Positions 1 to 8,313 of a stretch of 64,000 nucleotides of DNA are shown in pieces. Origin of the DNA: Actinomyces sp. B33 (GTDB lineage: Bacteria; Actinomycetota; Actinomycetes; Actinomycetales; Actinomycetaceae); the NCBI RefSeq assembly GCF_028437565.1, contig NZ_JAMRYR010000005.1, positions 165,597 through 229,596 on the forward strand. Direction: 5' to 3'. The translations under genes and the position numbers were made by a program. Position 1 is the stretch's first letter, and every line of letters starts with the position of its first letter. A model generated the notes under the pieces. The model made no database searches, was not told the origin of the DNA, and saw only the letters and a program-made list of their open reading frames with translations.

Positions 1-131
1 CGCAGGGAGACGATCGAGGTGGACACGCCGAGGTCGCGGGCGAGGGCGGGGCGGGTCGAGGAGGGGCGGCGCTCGAGGGCGTCGAGCAGGCGCCGGTGGA
101 TGTCCAGGAGCGCTGGATCGTCGATGCTCAT
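1..131 (-). CDS. ROK-type transcriptional regulator, N-terminal fragment
   Basis: This is the first 43 codons of a gene cut by the window edge; it starts at ATG 131 and reads off position 1. The visible part is a winged-helix DNA-binding start: a helix (LLDIHRRLLDALERR) followed by a helix-turn-helix (PALARDLGVSTSIVSL). That layout is typical of ROK-family repressors and of some other sugar-operon repressors. A GAGGAGG Shine-Dalgarno lies about 10 bases upstream. It is divergent from the fucosidase operon, so control of that operon is the simplest inference. The effector domain lies outside the window, so the family is a judgement from the N-terminus and the sugar context only. Confidence 0.6.
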   Translation of the reverse strand, partial: MSIDDPALLDIHRRLLDALERRPSSTRPALARDLGVSTSIVSL

Positions 132-322
132 GGATCCTGTGCCTCCTCTTCGTCCAAATCGTTGAGTGAAGTGTAGGCCGATCTTCGGTGATCGGCGGAG
201 CGAACAACCGTTATGCATTTGTGAACTACGAGGGTTATGCGTTCTTTCGGGGAATGCGCTATTGTCCGATTGGTGTAGGACAAAGTAGTTCTGTTCATCC
301 GATTCATTGGAGGAAGTTGCTG
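132..322. promoter_or_regulatory. Divergent promoter/operator region of the fucosidase operon
   Basis: This 191-base gap is noticeably richer in A/T than the genes beside it. It holds a hairpin CCGATC-N6-GATCGG (178-195), a GTTATGC direct repeat (210-216 and 234-240), and an inverted repeat TTGTCC-N10-GGACAA (262-283). The last is the best candidate for the repressor operator because it sits just before the fucosidase leader. No confident -35/-10 pair was assigned. Confidence 0.5.
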
Positions 323-1627
323 ATGCCGCGACCCGTCACCCCGGAGCAGGCCGCCGCCCACGCATGGTTCGACCACGACCGGTTCGGCCTGTTCGTGCAC
401 TACGGCATCTACTCCGTCGCCGCCCGCCACGAATGGGTGATGACCCGCGAGCGGCGCACCGTCGAGGACTACGAGAAGTACGCCGAGTTCTTCGACCCCG
501 ACCTCTTCGACGCCCGCGAGATCGCCCGAGCCGCCAAGAGCGCCGGAATGGGATACGCCGTCCTGACGACCAAGCACCACGACGGCTTCTGCCTGTGGGA
601 CTCGGCCCTGACCGACTACACCTCCCAGGCCCACCAGGGCCGCGACCTCGTGCGCGAATGGGTCGACGCCCTGCGCGCCGAAGGACTGCGCGTCGGCCTC
701 TACCACTCGCTCATCGACTGGCACCACCCCGACTTCCCCTACGACTTCCACCACCCCCGCCGCGACGACCCCGACGCCCACGACCCCCACCCCGAGCGGA
801 CCATGGAGGAGTACCGCCGCTACCTCCACGGCCAGGTCCGAGAACTCCTCACCGGCTACGGGACGATCGACTACCTCTTCTTCGACTTCTCCTACCCCTG
901 GAAGCTCGAGGGATTCACCGGCAAGGGACACGACGACTGGGGATCGGTCGAGCTCCTCGACATGTGCACCCGCCTCCAACCCGGCATCCTCGTCAACGAC
1001 CGCCTCGACATCCCCGGCGACCTCGTCACCCCCGAGCAGTACCAGCCCAGCGCCCCGATGACCCTCGCGGGCCGGCGCGTGCGATGGGAGGCCTGTCAGA
1101 CCCTCAACGGCTCCTGGGGCTACGACCGGGACAACACGGACTACAAGAGCCACGACATGCTCGTGCGCATGCTCGTCGACACCGTCTCCAAGGACGGCAA
1201 CCTCATCCTCAACATCGGCCCCGACGCCCGCGGCGCCATCACCGCCGCCGATCGGGACGCCCTCGACGCCATCGGCGAATGGATGCGACTGCACCGCGCC
1301 TCGATCATCGGCGCCGGCGCCGCCGACGGCTTCACCGCCCCCGCCGGCACGGTCCTCACCCGCCGCGCCGACCGCCTCTACGTCCACCTCCTCCACTGGC
1401 CCTTCGGCCACCTCCACCTGCCCGACCTGGCCGGCCGGGTCCGCTTCGCGCGCCTCCTCAACGACGGCTCCGAACTGCCGATGAGCGTCCTGCCGCCCGA
1501 CAAGGAGGCCCTATCCACCGACCTGGGAGGGCAACCCGAGGGGACCCTCACCCTCACGCTCCCAGTGCGCCGACCCGACGCACTGGTCCCCGTCATCGAG
1601 CTCTACCTCGACGACGCAGACGAATGA
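323..1627 (+). CDS. Alpha-L-fucosidase, glycoside hydrolase family GH29
   Basis: It hydrolyses terminal alpha-L-fucose from oligosaccharides or glycoconjugates by a retaining mechanism. The 434-residue product has typical GH29 blocks: WFDHDRFGLFVHYGIYS near the N-terminus, the TTKHHDGFCLWDS block, LYHSLIDWHHPDFP, and DYLFFDFSYPW, where Asp188 is in the position of the catalytic nucleophile. NLILNIGPDA closes the barrel. No signal peptide is seen, so it probably acts in the cytoplasm on imported sugars. ATG 323 is chosen over an in-frame start at 188 because GGAGGA lies 9 bases upstream and family similarity begins here. It heads an operon with the ABC transporter 50 bases downstream. Confidence 0.93.
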   Translation: MPRPVTPEQAAAHAWFDHDRFGLFVHYGIYSVAARHEWVMTRERRTVEDYEKYAEFFDPDLFDAREIARAAKSAGMGYAVLTTKHHDGFCLWDSALTDYTSQAHQGRDLVREWVDALRAEGLRVGLYHSLIDWHHPDFPYDFHHPRRDDPDAHDPHPERTMEEYRRYLHGQVRELLTGYGTIDYLFFDFSYPWKLEGFTGKGHDDWGSVELLDMCTRLQPGILVNDRLDIPGDLVTPEQYQPSAPMTLAGRRVRWEACQTLNGSWGYDRDNTDYKSHDMLVRMLVDTVSKDGNLILNIGPDARGAITAADRDALDAIGEWMRLHRASIIGAGAADGFTAPAGTVLTRRADRLYVHLLHWPFGHLHLPDLAGRVRFARLLNDGSELPMSVLPPDKEALSTDLGGQPEGTLTLTLPVRRPDALVPVIELYLDDADE

Positions 1628-1677
1628 CACCGACGAGAACCCAACGACCGCGCACCGACCTCAAAGGAGAGAACACC

Positions 1678-2961
1678 ATGAAGATGCGCTACACCGCCCT
1701 CGCCGTCGCCACGGCGATGACCGCCTCCCTCGGGCTGGCCGCCTGCTCGGGCGGCTCCGGCTCCGGGACGACCGCGACCGCCGACGGCACGATCGCCCTG
1801 ACCTGGGACATGTGGGGCAGCTCCGACACCGACCTCAAATGGATCGAGGACACCGCCAACGTCGTCCGCGAGCAGAACCCCGACATCGAGCTCACGACGA
1901 ACGTCGCCTCATGGGGCGACTACTTCACCAAGCTCACCTCGAACATGTCCTCCGGGCAGCTGTCGTGCCTGACCTCGATGAACGGCCAGAAGCTCTCGGT
2001 CTTCCACCCCGCCCTCTCGCCCCTGACCGACGAGGACCTCGCAACCGCCGGCATCGACCCAGCCGACTTCACCGACGGAGCCCTCGACATCCTCACCTAT
2101 GACGGCACCCTCTACGGCATCCCCTACGACGTCGCTGCCATGCTCGTCTACTACAACAAGGACATGCTCGCCGAGACCGGGACCCCCGAGCCCGTCAACG
2201 GCTGGACCTTCGACGATTTCGTCGCCACCGCCAAGGGGGCGACGACCGATGCTCACAAGGGCTTCGGCATGGGCATGGGCGAGTTCCAATGGCTCGCCCT
2301 GCCGATCGCCAAATCCGGCGTTCAGCCCGTCGCCGCCGACGGCACGCTCCAACTGACCGACCCGAAGTTCGTCGAGGCCGCCGAGTGGTACGCCTCCCTG
2401 GCCACCGCCGAGGGCGTCGCCGACCCCGTCCCCTCGGCCTCCGAGGCCGGCTGGGGCGAGGACCAGTACTCCTCGGCCAACACCGCCATGGCCGTCGACG
2501 GCACGTGGAACGCCCAGGGCTACTTCACCAACGAGAAGGGCTTCGCCGCGGGCGCCGTCACCCTGCCGAAGAACGCCGACGGCTCCTCCGTTGGCCTCGT
2601 CCTCGGCTCCGGATTCGGCATCGCCGCCACCTGCCAGGGCCCCGAGCGCGAGGCCGCGCTCAAAGTCCTCGGATCCCTCGTCTCCAAGGAGGCCCAGGAC
2701 CTGATCTCGTCGTCCGGGCGCTCCTACCCGTCGCGCGTCGAATCCCAGCCGCTGTACTTCGACTCCCTCGACGAGGCCTACCGCGAGGACGTCCGCACCG
2801 TCTTCGAGGCCGCGTTCTCCGGACTCCAGGGCCAGCACGTCAACGAGAAGTGGGCTCAGGTCTCGGAGTACTTCACCCCGAACCTCGTCTCCGTGTACAC
2901 CGGCGACTCGACGATGGCCGACATGCTGGGCAACGCCCAGAAGCAGTTCGGCCAGAACTGA
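1678..2961 (+). CDS. Carbohydrate ABC transporter substrate-binding lipoprotein
   Basis: It is the extracellular sugar-binding subunit of the transporter encoded next. The 427-residue product starts with a lipoprotein signal (MKMRYTALAV, hydrophobic core, LAAC with Cys23 as the lipid site), then a Ser/Gly/Thr-rich linker and a type-1 (MalE-like) binding fold. Visible family features are LTWDMWGSSD, YGIPYDVAAMLVYYNKDML and a C-terminal YFTPNLVSVYTGD region. AAAGGAGAG precedes ATG 1678. The same frame is open far upstream, but that part is a shadow of the fucosidase. The ligand is not readable from sequence; the operon suggests a fucosylated oligosaccharide. Confidence 0.93.
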   Translation: MKMRYTALAVATAMTASLGLAACSGGSGSGTTATADGTIALTWDMWGSSDTDLKWIEDTANVVREQNPDIELTTNVASWGDYFTKLTSNMSSGQLSCLTSMNGQKLSVFHPALSPLTDEDLATAGIDPADFTDGALDILTYDGTLYGIPYDVAAMLVYYNKDMLAETGTPEPVNGWTFDDFVATAKGATTDAHKGFGMGMGEFQWLALPIAKSGVQPVAADGTLQLTDPKFVEAAEWYASLATAEGVADPVPSASEAGWGEDQYSSANTAMAVDGTWNAQGYFTNEKGFAAGAVTLPKNADGSSVGLVLGSGFGIAATCQGPEREAALKVLGSLVSKEAQDLISSSGRSYPSRVESQPLYFDSLDEAYREDVRTVFEAAFSGLQGQHVNEKWAQVSEYFTPNLVSVYTGDSTMADMLGNAQKQFGQN

Positions 2962-2986
2962 CCCGACCAGAGGAACCACCGACGCC

Positions 2987-3901
2987 ATGACCACCACACC
3001 TGTGTCCCGCCCCCGGCGGAGCAGGCTGCGCAGGGCGGAGTCCCTCCAGGCGCTGGGCTTCGCCAGCCCGGCCCTGGTGGGGCTCTGCCTCTTCACAGTC
3101 GTCCCCGTCGTCCTGTCCATCGTCATGAGCCTGTACGACTGGCCGGCCTTCGGGCAGAGGCGATTCGTCGGCCTGGACAACTACGCCTGGCTGATGACCC
3201 AGAGCCCCGACTTCTGGCCCGCCCTGCGCAACTCGGTGGTCTTCACCGTCCTGTACGTCCCGGCGAACATCATCGTGTCACTGGGGCTCGCCCTCCTCAT
3301 CGGGCCGAGGATCCGCGGGCGCAACGCCTTCCGCGTCCTCTTCTTCATCCCCGTCGTCACCCCCATGGTCGCCAACGTCCTCGTGTGGCGCATGCTCCTG
3401 CAGCCCCAGGGCCTGTTCAACGGCATCTCCCAGTCGTGGTTCGGCTACGAACTGCCCGTGTTCCTCTCCGACCCGCACTGGGCGATGGCGATGATCGTCA
3501 TCATGTCGGTGTGGCAGGGGCAGGGGTACAACATGCTGATCTTCTCCGCCGCCCTCGAGGAACTGCCCGATTCGGTGATGGAGGCCGCCCGCATCGACGG
3601 GGCCAGCGGGGCGACGATGCTCTTCAAAGTCGTCCTGCCGATGATCTCCCCGTCGATCTTCTTCGCCGCCGTCATGACCGTCATCTCCTCCCTCCAGGTC
3701 TTCGTCCAGCCGCAGCTGCTCACCGGCGGCGGTCCCGGCAACTCGACCCTGCCCCTCGTGATGTTCATCTACAACACGGGCTTCAAGTTCCACCAGCTCG
3801 GCGTCGCCGCGGCCGCCGCGTGGATCCTCTTCGCCCTGGTCATCCTCGTGACCGCCTTCCAATTCGCCGCCCAGAGGAGGTGGGTCCACTATGAAGCGTG
3901 A
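2987..3901 (+). CDS. Carbohydrate ABC transporter permease, MalF/LacF type
   Basis: This is one of two membrane subunits of the importer. The 304-residue product has six predicted transmembrane helices and the inner-membrane EAA loop (EAARIDGASGATMLFKVVLP), which docks the ATPase. The cytoplasmic N-terminus is basic. It begins 25 bases after the binding-protein stop. Its last 11 bases overlap the next permease, so the two are translationally coupled. No ATPase gene is in the operon; actinobacterial CUT1 importers commonly share an MsiK-type ATPase encoded elsewhere, which is inferred here. Confidence 0.93.
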   Translation: MTTTPVSRPRRSRLRRAESLQALGFASPALVGLCLFTVVPVVLSIVMSLYDWPAFGQRRFVGLDNYAWLMTQSPDFWPALRNSVVFTVLYVPANIIVSLGLALLIGPRIRGRNAFRVLFFIPVVTPMVANVLVWRMLLQPQGLFNGISQSWFGYELPVFLSDPHWAMAMIVIMSVWQGQGYNMLIFSAALEELPDSVMEAARIDGASGATMLFKVVLPMISPSIFFAAVMTVISSLQVFVQPQLLTGGGPGNSTLPLVMFIYNTGFKFHQLGVAAAAAWILFALVILVTAFQFAAQRRWVHYEA

Positions 3902-4781
3902 CGCCCGAGAGCCCGAGCGCGCGAAGAACACCCGCGTGGGACTCCTGGGCGGGGAGCCCACGCCGTTCAAGGACGCGATCCAGCACCTCGCCGTCTGGGC
4001 CTCGGCCCTGATCTTCGCCTCGCCCCTCGTCTACGCGTTCTTCTCCTCCCTCAAGGCCAAGGAGGAGGTCTTCTCGATGCCGCCGACCCTCTTCGGGGCC
4101 AGGCTGCGATGGGAGAACTACATCGAGGTCTTCACCTACGGGCCGTTCCTGCGCTACATCGGCAACTCGTTCCTCGTCGCGATCCTCGGGACCCTCGTCG
4201 TCCTCGTCGTCTCGACGACCGCCGGATACGCCTTCGCCAGGCTCAGGTGGAAGGGGCGCGAGGGCGCGTTCGTCCTGTTCCTCGCGACGATGATGATTCC
4301 CGCCGAGGTCCTCGTCATCCCGATGTTCATCCTCATGCAGAAGTTCGGATGGGTGAACACCTATCAGGCGCTCATCCTCCCCTTCGCCTTCGGCGCCTTC
4401 GGGACCTTCCTCATCCGCCAGTTCATGCGGTCCATCCCCTACGAGATCGAGGAGGCGGCGCGCGTCGACGGAGCCGGCCCCGTGCGGACCTTCCTGCAGA
4501 TCATCCTGCCGCTGACGAAGTCGGCCATCGCGGTCCTGTCGGTGTTCACCTTCATGAGCTTCTGGAACTCCTACCTGTGGCCCCTGATCGTCACCGTCGA
4601 CTACCAGACCCTGGGCACCCTGCCCGTCGGCCTGACCTCCTTCTCCAGTCAGCACGGGACGCGCTACGAGCTCCAGATCGCCGCCTCGATGATCTCCATG
4701 GTCCCCACGACCCTGCTCGTCATCGTCCTGCAGAAGCACCTCATCAAGGGCATCTCCATGTCCGGCATGGGCGGGCGCTGA
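3891..4781 (+). CDS. Carbohydrate ABC transporter permease, MalG type
   Basis: This is the partner permease. The 296-residue product has six predicted membrane helices, an EAA loop (IEEAARVDGAGPVRTFLQIILP) and the usual MalG ending with a hydrophobic helix and KGISMSGMGGR. It overlaps the preceding permease gene by 11 bases, and an AGGAGG Shine-Dalgarno lies within that gene's 3' end. An 89-base gap to the next gene shows no clear terminator, so the operon probably continues. Confidence 0.93.
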   Translation: MKRDAREPERAKNTRVGLLGGEPTPFKDAIQHLAVWASALIFASPLVYAFFSSLKAKEEVFSMPPTLFGARLRWENYIEVFTYGPFLRYIGNSFLVAILGTLVVLVVSTTAGYAFARLRWKGREGAFVLFLATMMIPAEVLVIPMFILMQKFGWVNTYQALILPFAFGAFGTFLIRQFMRSIPYEIEEAARVDGAGPVRTFLQIILPLTKSAIAVLSVFTFMSFWNSYLWPLIVTVDYQTLGTLPVGLTSFSSQHGTRYELQIAASMISMVPTTLLVIVLQKHLIKGISMSGMGGR

Positions 4782-4870
4782 CGCCCTCCCGAACCCCTCC
4801 CCTCCGACCGTCCCCGGCCGTGGCGCTCGCGCACCAGGCGCGCCGGCCACCCCTCTACTAGGAGAACATC

Positions 4871-6331
4871 GTGGTCGTCCGACCCCGCATCGCCGTCTGC
4901 GGCATCCACATCGAAAGCTCGACCTTCACCCCCTACACCTCGACAGCCGACGACTTCGCCGTCACCCGCGGCCCGGACCTCATGGCCCGCTACGAGTGGC
5001 GGGGCGCCGACTGGGCCCTCGCCGTCGACTGGGTGCCGATCCTCCACGCCCGCGCCCTGCCCGGCGGCGTCGTCGAGCGCGGCGCCTACGACGCCTGGCT
5101 CGCCGAGATCCTCGACGGCCTGAGCGCCGCCGGCCGCCTCGACGGGGTCTTCTTCGACATCCACGGGGCGATGAGCGTCGACGGCCTCGACGATGCCGAG
5201 GGCCACATGATCGGTGCGATCCGCTCGGTCATCGGGCCCGAACCGATGGTCTCGGCCTCCATGGACCTGCACGGCAACGTGTCCGACGCCCTCTTCGAGG
5301 GCTGCGACCTGCTCACCTGCTATCGCATGGCCCCCCACGAGGACGCCTGGGAGTCGCGCGAGCGCGCCGCCCGCAACCTCGTCGACCGGCTCCGCCAGGG
5401 CCTGCCCAAACCGGCCAAGGCCCTCGTGCACGTCCCCGTCCTCCTGCCTGGGGAGAAGACCTCGACGCGCATCGAGCCGGCGAAATCCCTGTACGCGATG
5501 ATCGAGCCCGTCGAAGCCATGGACGGGATCCTCGACGCCGGGATCTGGATCGGCTTCGCGTGGGCCGACCAGCCGCGCTGCACCGGCGCCGTCGTTGTCA
5601 CCGGCGACGACCCCGAGCTCGTCGCTGAGCAGGCGCGGATCATCGGCCAGGAGTTCTGGGACAGGCGCCGCGACTTCGAGTTCGTCGCCCCCGTCGCCAC
5701 CATCGACGAGTGCCTCGACTTCGGCCTGAGAGCCCGGCGCCCCTATTTCATCTCCGACTCCGGCGACAACCCGGGGGCCGGCGGCGCCGACGACGTCACC
5801 GTCGCCCTCGCCAGCCTTCTCGCCTGGCCTCCCGTCGTCGACGGGTCCCTCGACGTCGTCCACGCCTCCATCGTCGACCCGGATGCTGCGGGCGCCTGCT
5901 GGCGGGCCGGGGTCGGTCAGAGCGTCGACATCGAGGTCGGAGGCCGCATCGACACCCGGCCCCCTGGGCCCCAGCGGGTGCGCGGGACCGTCCGGGCCCT
6001 CGCCGACGACCCGCTCGGCGGGCCCACGGCCGCGATCCGCACCGGGGGCCTCACCCTCATCGTCACGACGAACCGCGCCCAGTACACGACGTTCGAGCAG
6101 TTCGAGCGCCTCGGCATCGACATCGCCGCCGCCGACGTCGTCGTCGTCAAGATCGGCTACCTCGAGCCCGACCTGTATGAGACCCAGGCCGACTGGCTCA
6201 TGGCCCTGACCCCCGGGGGCGTCGACCAGGACCTCCTGCGCCTGGGCCATACGAGGATCTCGCGCCCGATGTTCCCCTTCGACCCCGACATGGACCCCGG
6301 GGCGATGGCGGCGCGGGTCGTGATCCCGTGA
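4871..6331 (+). CDS. M81 family metallopeptidase (MlrC-like)
   Basis: The 486-residue product belongs to the M81/MlrC family, named for microcystinase C, a zinc enzyme that cleaves linear peptides. Family features include GIHIESSTFTP at the N-terminus, FFDIHGAMSVDGLDDAEG, the metal-site block SMDLHGNVS, APHEDAWESRERAA and the diagnostic SDSGDNPGAGGADDVT. The start is GTG 4871, with GGAG 6 bases upstream. The gene overlaps the following ROK kinase by 4 bases (GTGA). No signal peptide is present. A peptidase inside a fucose/sugar operon suggests that the imported substrate carries an amino-acid or peptide part, but many M81 proteins have no known substrate. Confidence 0.88.
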   Translation: MVVRPRIAVCGIHIESSTFTPYTSTADDFAVTRGPDLMARYEWRGADWALAVDWVPILHARALPGGVVERGAYDAWLAEILDGLSAAGRLDGVFFDIHGAMSVDGLDDAEGHMIGAIRSVIGPEPMVSASMDLHGNVSDALFEGCDLLTCYRMAPHEDAWESRERAARNLVDRLRQGLPKPAKALVHVPVLLPGEKTSTRIEPAKSLYAMIEPVEAMDGILDAGIWIGFAWADQPRCTGAVVVTGDDPELVAEQARIIGQEFWDRRRDFEFVAPVATIDECLDFGLRARRPYFISDSGDNPGAGGADDVTVALASLLAWPPVVDGSLDVVHASIVDPDAAGACWRAGVGQSVDIEVGGRIDTRPPGPQRVRGTVRALADDPLGGPTAAIRTGGLTLIVTTNRAQYTTFEQFERLGIDIAAADVVVVKIGYLEPDLYETQADWLMALTPGGVDQDLLRLGHTRISRPMFPFDPDMDPGAMAARVVIP

Positions 6332-7248
6332 CAGCCTCCCTGTACGCGGGGATCGACGTCGGCGGCACCGCGATCAAATGGATGATCGTCGACGCCGCCG
6401 GGCGGATCGAGGCGCAGGGGCGGGCCCCCACGCTCCGCCGGGGAGTAGCCGCGCAAAGCACGGCCATCGCCCGCCGCCTGTCCGACGAGCACCCGGGGAT
6501 CGCCGGGATCGGGGTGATCTGCCCGGGGATCGTCGATGAGGCCGCCGGTCGTGTCGTCTACGCGTCGAACCTCGATCTCGACGGGGCGGCGCTCGCCGAG
6601 GACATCGGCGGGGCCACGGGTATCCCCGCGCGCCTCGGGCACGACGGAAGGGCCGCCGGCATCGCCGAGGGCCTCATGGGGGCGGGACGAGGGGCCTCCT
6701 CCTTCCTCATGATGCCCATCGGCACGGGCATCTCCATGGCCGTGATGCTCGGCGGACGGGCGTGGGCCGGCGCCTCCTACTGCGCGGGCGAGATCGGGCA
6801 CGCCCCCGTCTTCCCCGACGGGGAGACCTGCGGGTGCGGCCAGCGCGGCTGCCTGGAGGTCTACGCCTCCGCCACCGGCCTGGCCCGCCGCTACCGGGAC
6901 GCCGCCGGCGTCGACGTCGGGGCGAGGGGCGTCGAGGAGCGCCTGGGGTCAGACCCGATCGCCGACCGCGTGTGGGGCACCGGTGTTCACGCGCTGGCCG
7001 TATCCCTCACGCAGATGACGCTCGCCCTCGACCCCGAGCGCATCGTCGTCGGCGGCGGCCTGTCCCATGCGGGCCCCCGCCTCCTCGACCCCCTGCGCGC
7101 CGAGCTCGCCGATATGCTCCGCTGGCGGCGGCCGCCCGGCCTCGTCGCCGCCGAGCTCGGGGACGCCGCCGGCCGCTGGGGGGCCGCCGTCCTGGGGGCG
7201 CGGGCCGCCGGGGCGTCGTGCTACGAGGCGTGGGAGCCGCTCCGATGA
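6328..7248 (+). CDS. ROK family sugar kinase
   Basis: This probably phosphorylates the sugar released in this pathway. The 306-residue product has the N-terminal phosphate-binding motif GIDVGGTAIKW, a catalytic Asp in LGHDGRAAGIAEG, and the ROK zinc motif in GEIGHAPVFPDGETCGCGQRGCLE. It lacks the N-terminal helix-turn-helix of ROK repressors, so it is an enzyme. The start GTG 6328 overlaps the stop of the M81 gene, and its own stop overlaps the ATG of cutC (ATGA). Sugar specificity (glucose, N-acetylmannosamine, fructose or other) cannot be told from the motifs. Confidence 0.88.
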   Translation: MTASLYAGIDVGGTAIKWMIVDAAGRIEAQGRAPTLRRGVAAQSTAIARRLSDEHPGIAGIGVICPGIVDEAAGRVVYASNLDLDGAALAEDIGGATGIPARLGHDGRAAGIAEGLMGAGRGASSFLMMPIGTGISMAVMLGGRAWAGASYCAGEIGHAPVFPDGETCGCGQRGCLEVYASATGLARRYRDAAGVDVGARGVEERLGSDPIADRVWGTGVHALAVSLTQMTLALDPERIVVGGGLSHAGPRLLDPLRAELADMLRWRRPPGLVAAELGDAAGRWGAAVLGARAAGASCYEAWEPLR

Positions 7249-7970
7249 CCGCCGTGGAGATCTGCGTCGACGACCTCGCGGGGGTCTCGGCCGCCCGCGC
7301 CGGCGGAGCCGACCGCGTCGAGGTGTGCGCCGACCTGGCGTGCGGGGGGCTGACACCCTCCTTCGGCCTCGTCGAGGACGCCGTGGACGCGGCCCCCGTC
7401 GGCGGCCTCCAGGTGCTCGTCAGGCCCCGGCCCGGCGACTTCCTCCACACGAGCGACGAGGTGTCGCGCATCGCCTCCGACATCCGGGCACTGCGCCGCC
7501 TCGGGGAGGCGACGCGCACACGCCTGGGGTTCGTCGTCGGCGTCCTCGCCCCCGGAGCCGTCATCGACGAGGCCGCCGCCCGGCTCCTGCGCGACGAGGC
7601 GGAGGAGGCGCCGCTGACCTTCCATCGGGCCTTCGACCTCGTCGCCGACCAGGACCGCGAACTCGACCGCCTGATCTCCTGGGGCTACGACCGGGTCCTG
7701 ACGACCGGCGGGGATCCGGTCACGGCCCGGCCCGAACGGCTCAAGAGGCTGGCGCAGCGCGCCGGCGACGACCTCGTCGTCCTCGTCTCCGGGGGGCTGC
7801 GCTCCCACAACGTCGCCGACATCGCCCGCCGATCCGCCGCCCGCGAAGTCCACATGAGGGCCCCCGGGGCGTCCGGCGGCACCGATCCGCACGAGGTCCG
7901 GCGCATCGTCGAGGCGCTCGCGGGCCCCGGGAGCGCGGCCCGGGCCGACATCGCGGCGCGGCGGACATAG
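7245..7970 (+). CDS. cutC: CutC family protein
   Basis: The 241-residue product is a CutC-family TIM barrel. The blocks MTAVEICVDDLAGVSAARAGGADRVEVCADL, PRPGDFLHTSDE, TFHRAFDL, RVLTTGGDP and the ending REVHMRAPG match the family throughout. CutC was named for copper homeostasis, but a direct copper role is disputed. Here it is the last gene of a sugar operon, coupled to the ROK kinase by an ATGA overlap, which points to carbohydrate metabolism instead (inference). A longer open frame upstream in the same phase is the shadow of the kinase gene. Its stop codon TAG forms part of the -10 box of the next gene. Confidence 0.9.
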   Translation: MTAVEICVDDLAGVSAARAGGADRVEVCADLACGGLTPSFGLVEDAVDAAPVGGLQVLVRPRPGDFLHTSDEVSRIASDIRALRRLGEATRTRLGFVVGVLAPGAVIDEAAARLLRDEAEEAPLTFHRAFDLVADQDRELDRLISWGYDRVLTTGGDPVTARPERLKRLAQRAGDDLVVLVSGGLRSHNVADIARRSAAREVHMRAPGASGGTDPHEVRRIVEALAGPGSAARADIAARRT

Positions 7971-7973
7971 AAT
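7968..7973 (+). promoter_or_regulatory. -10 box of DUF3039 gene (leaderless)
   Basis: TAGAAT lies 7 bases before ATG 7981 and overlaps the cutC stop codon. This spacing fits transcription starting at the start codon, and it fixes the start at 7981 instead of the in-frame ATG at 7972. Confidence 0.6.
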
Positions 7974-7980
7974 GAGGCCC

Positions 7981-8313
7981 ATGCGCGACGCACTCGACGA
8001 ACCCACCGGCCCCGGCGCCCCCTCGGGCCCGGCGACCCAATCCTCCACGGGCCTCCTGGAGCGCACCGAGGTCGAGCAGGAGAAATCCCCCGGGGACGGC
8101 GATCGATTCGCGCACTTCGTCCGCAAGGACAAGGCCTCCTCCGCGATGATCACCGGCCAGCCCGTCGTCGCCCTGTGCGGCAAGGTGTGGATCCCCACCC
8201 GTGACGCCTCGAAGTTCCCCGTGTGCCCCACGTGCAAGGACGTGCGCGACTCCATGGGCTCCAACGGGCGCAACTGGCCCTTCTCCGACGGCTCGGGCGG
8301 CACCGGCCAGTGA
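7981..8313 (+). CDS. DUF3039 domain-containing protein
   Basis: This 110-residue protein of unknown function is conserved in actinobacteria. The N-terminal half is Pro/Gly-rich and probably disordered. The C-terminal half carries the domain: RFAHFVRKDKASSAMITGQP, then VALCGKVWIPTRDASKFPVCPTCK. Three cysteines, one in LCGK and a CPTC pair, suggest a small metal-binding fold (inference). It is followed by a GTGA overlap with the helicase gene, so the two proteins are made together and may work together. Confidence 0.85.
   Translation: MRDALDEPTGPGAPSGPATQSSTGLLERTEVEQEKSPGDGDRFAHFVRKDKASSAMITGQPVVALCGKVWIPTRDASKFPVCPTCKDVRDSMGSNGRNWPFSDGSGGTGQ

Noticed and set aside
128..1417. Long minus-strand open frame opposite the fucosidase gene
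   Set aside because: It is the antisense shadow of the GH29 gene, with a low-complexity Val/Gly/Glu composition and no family features.
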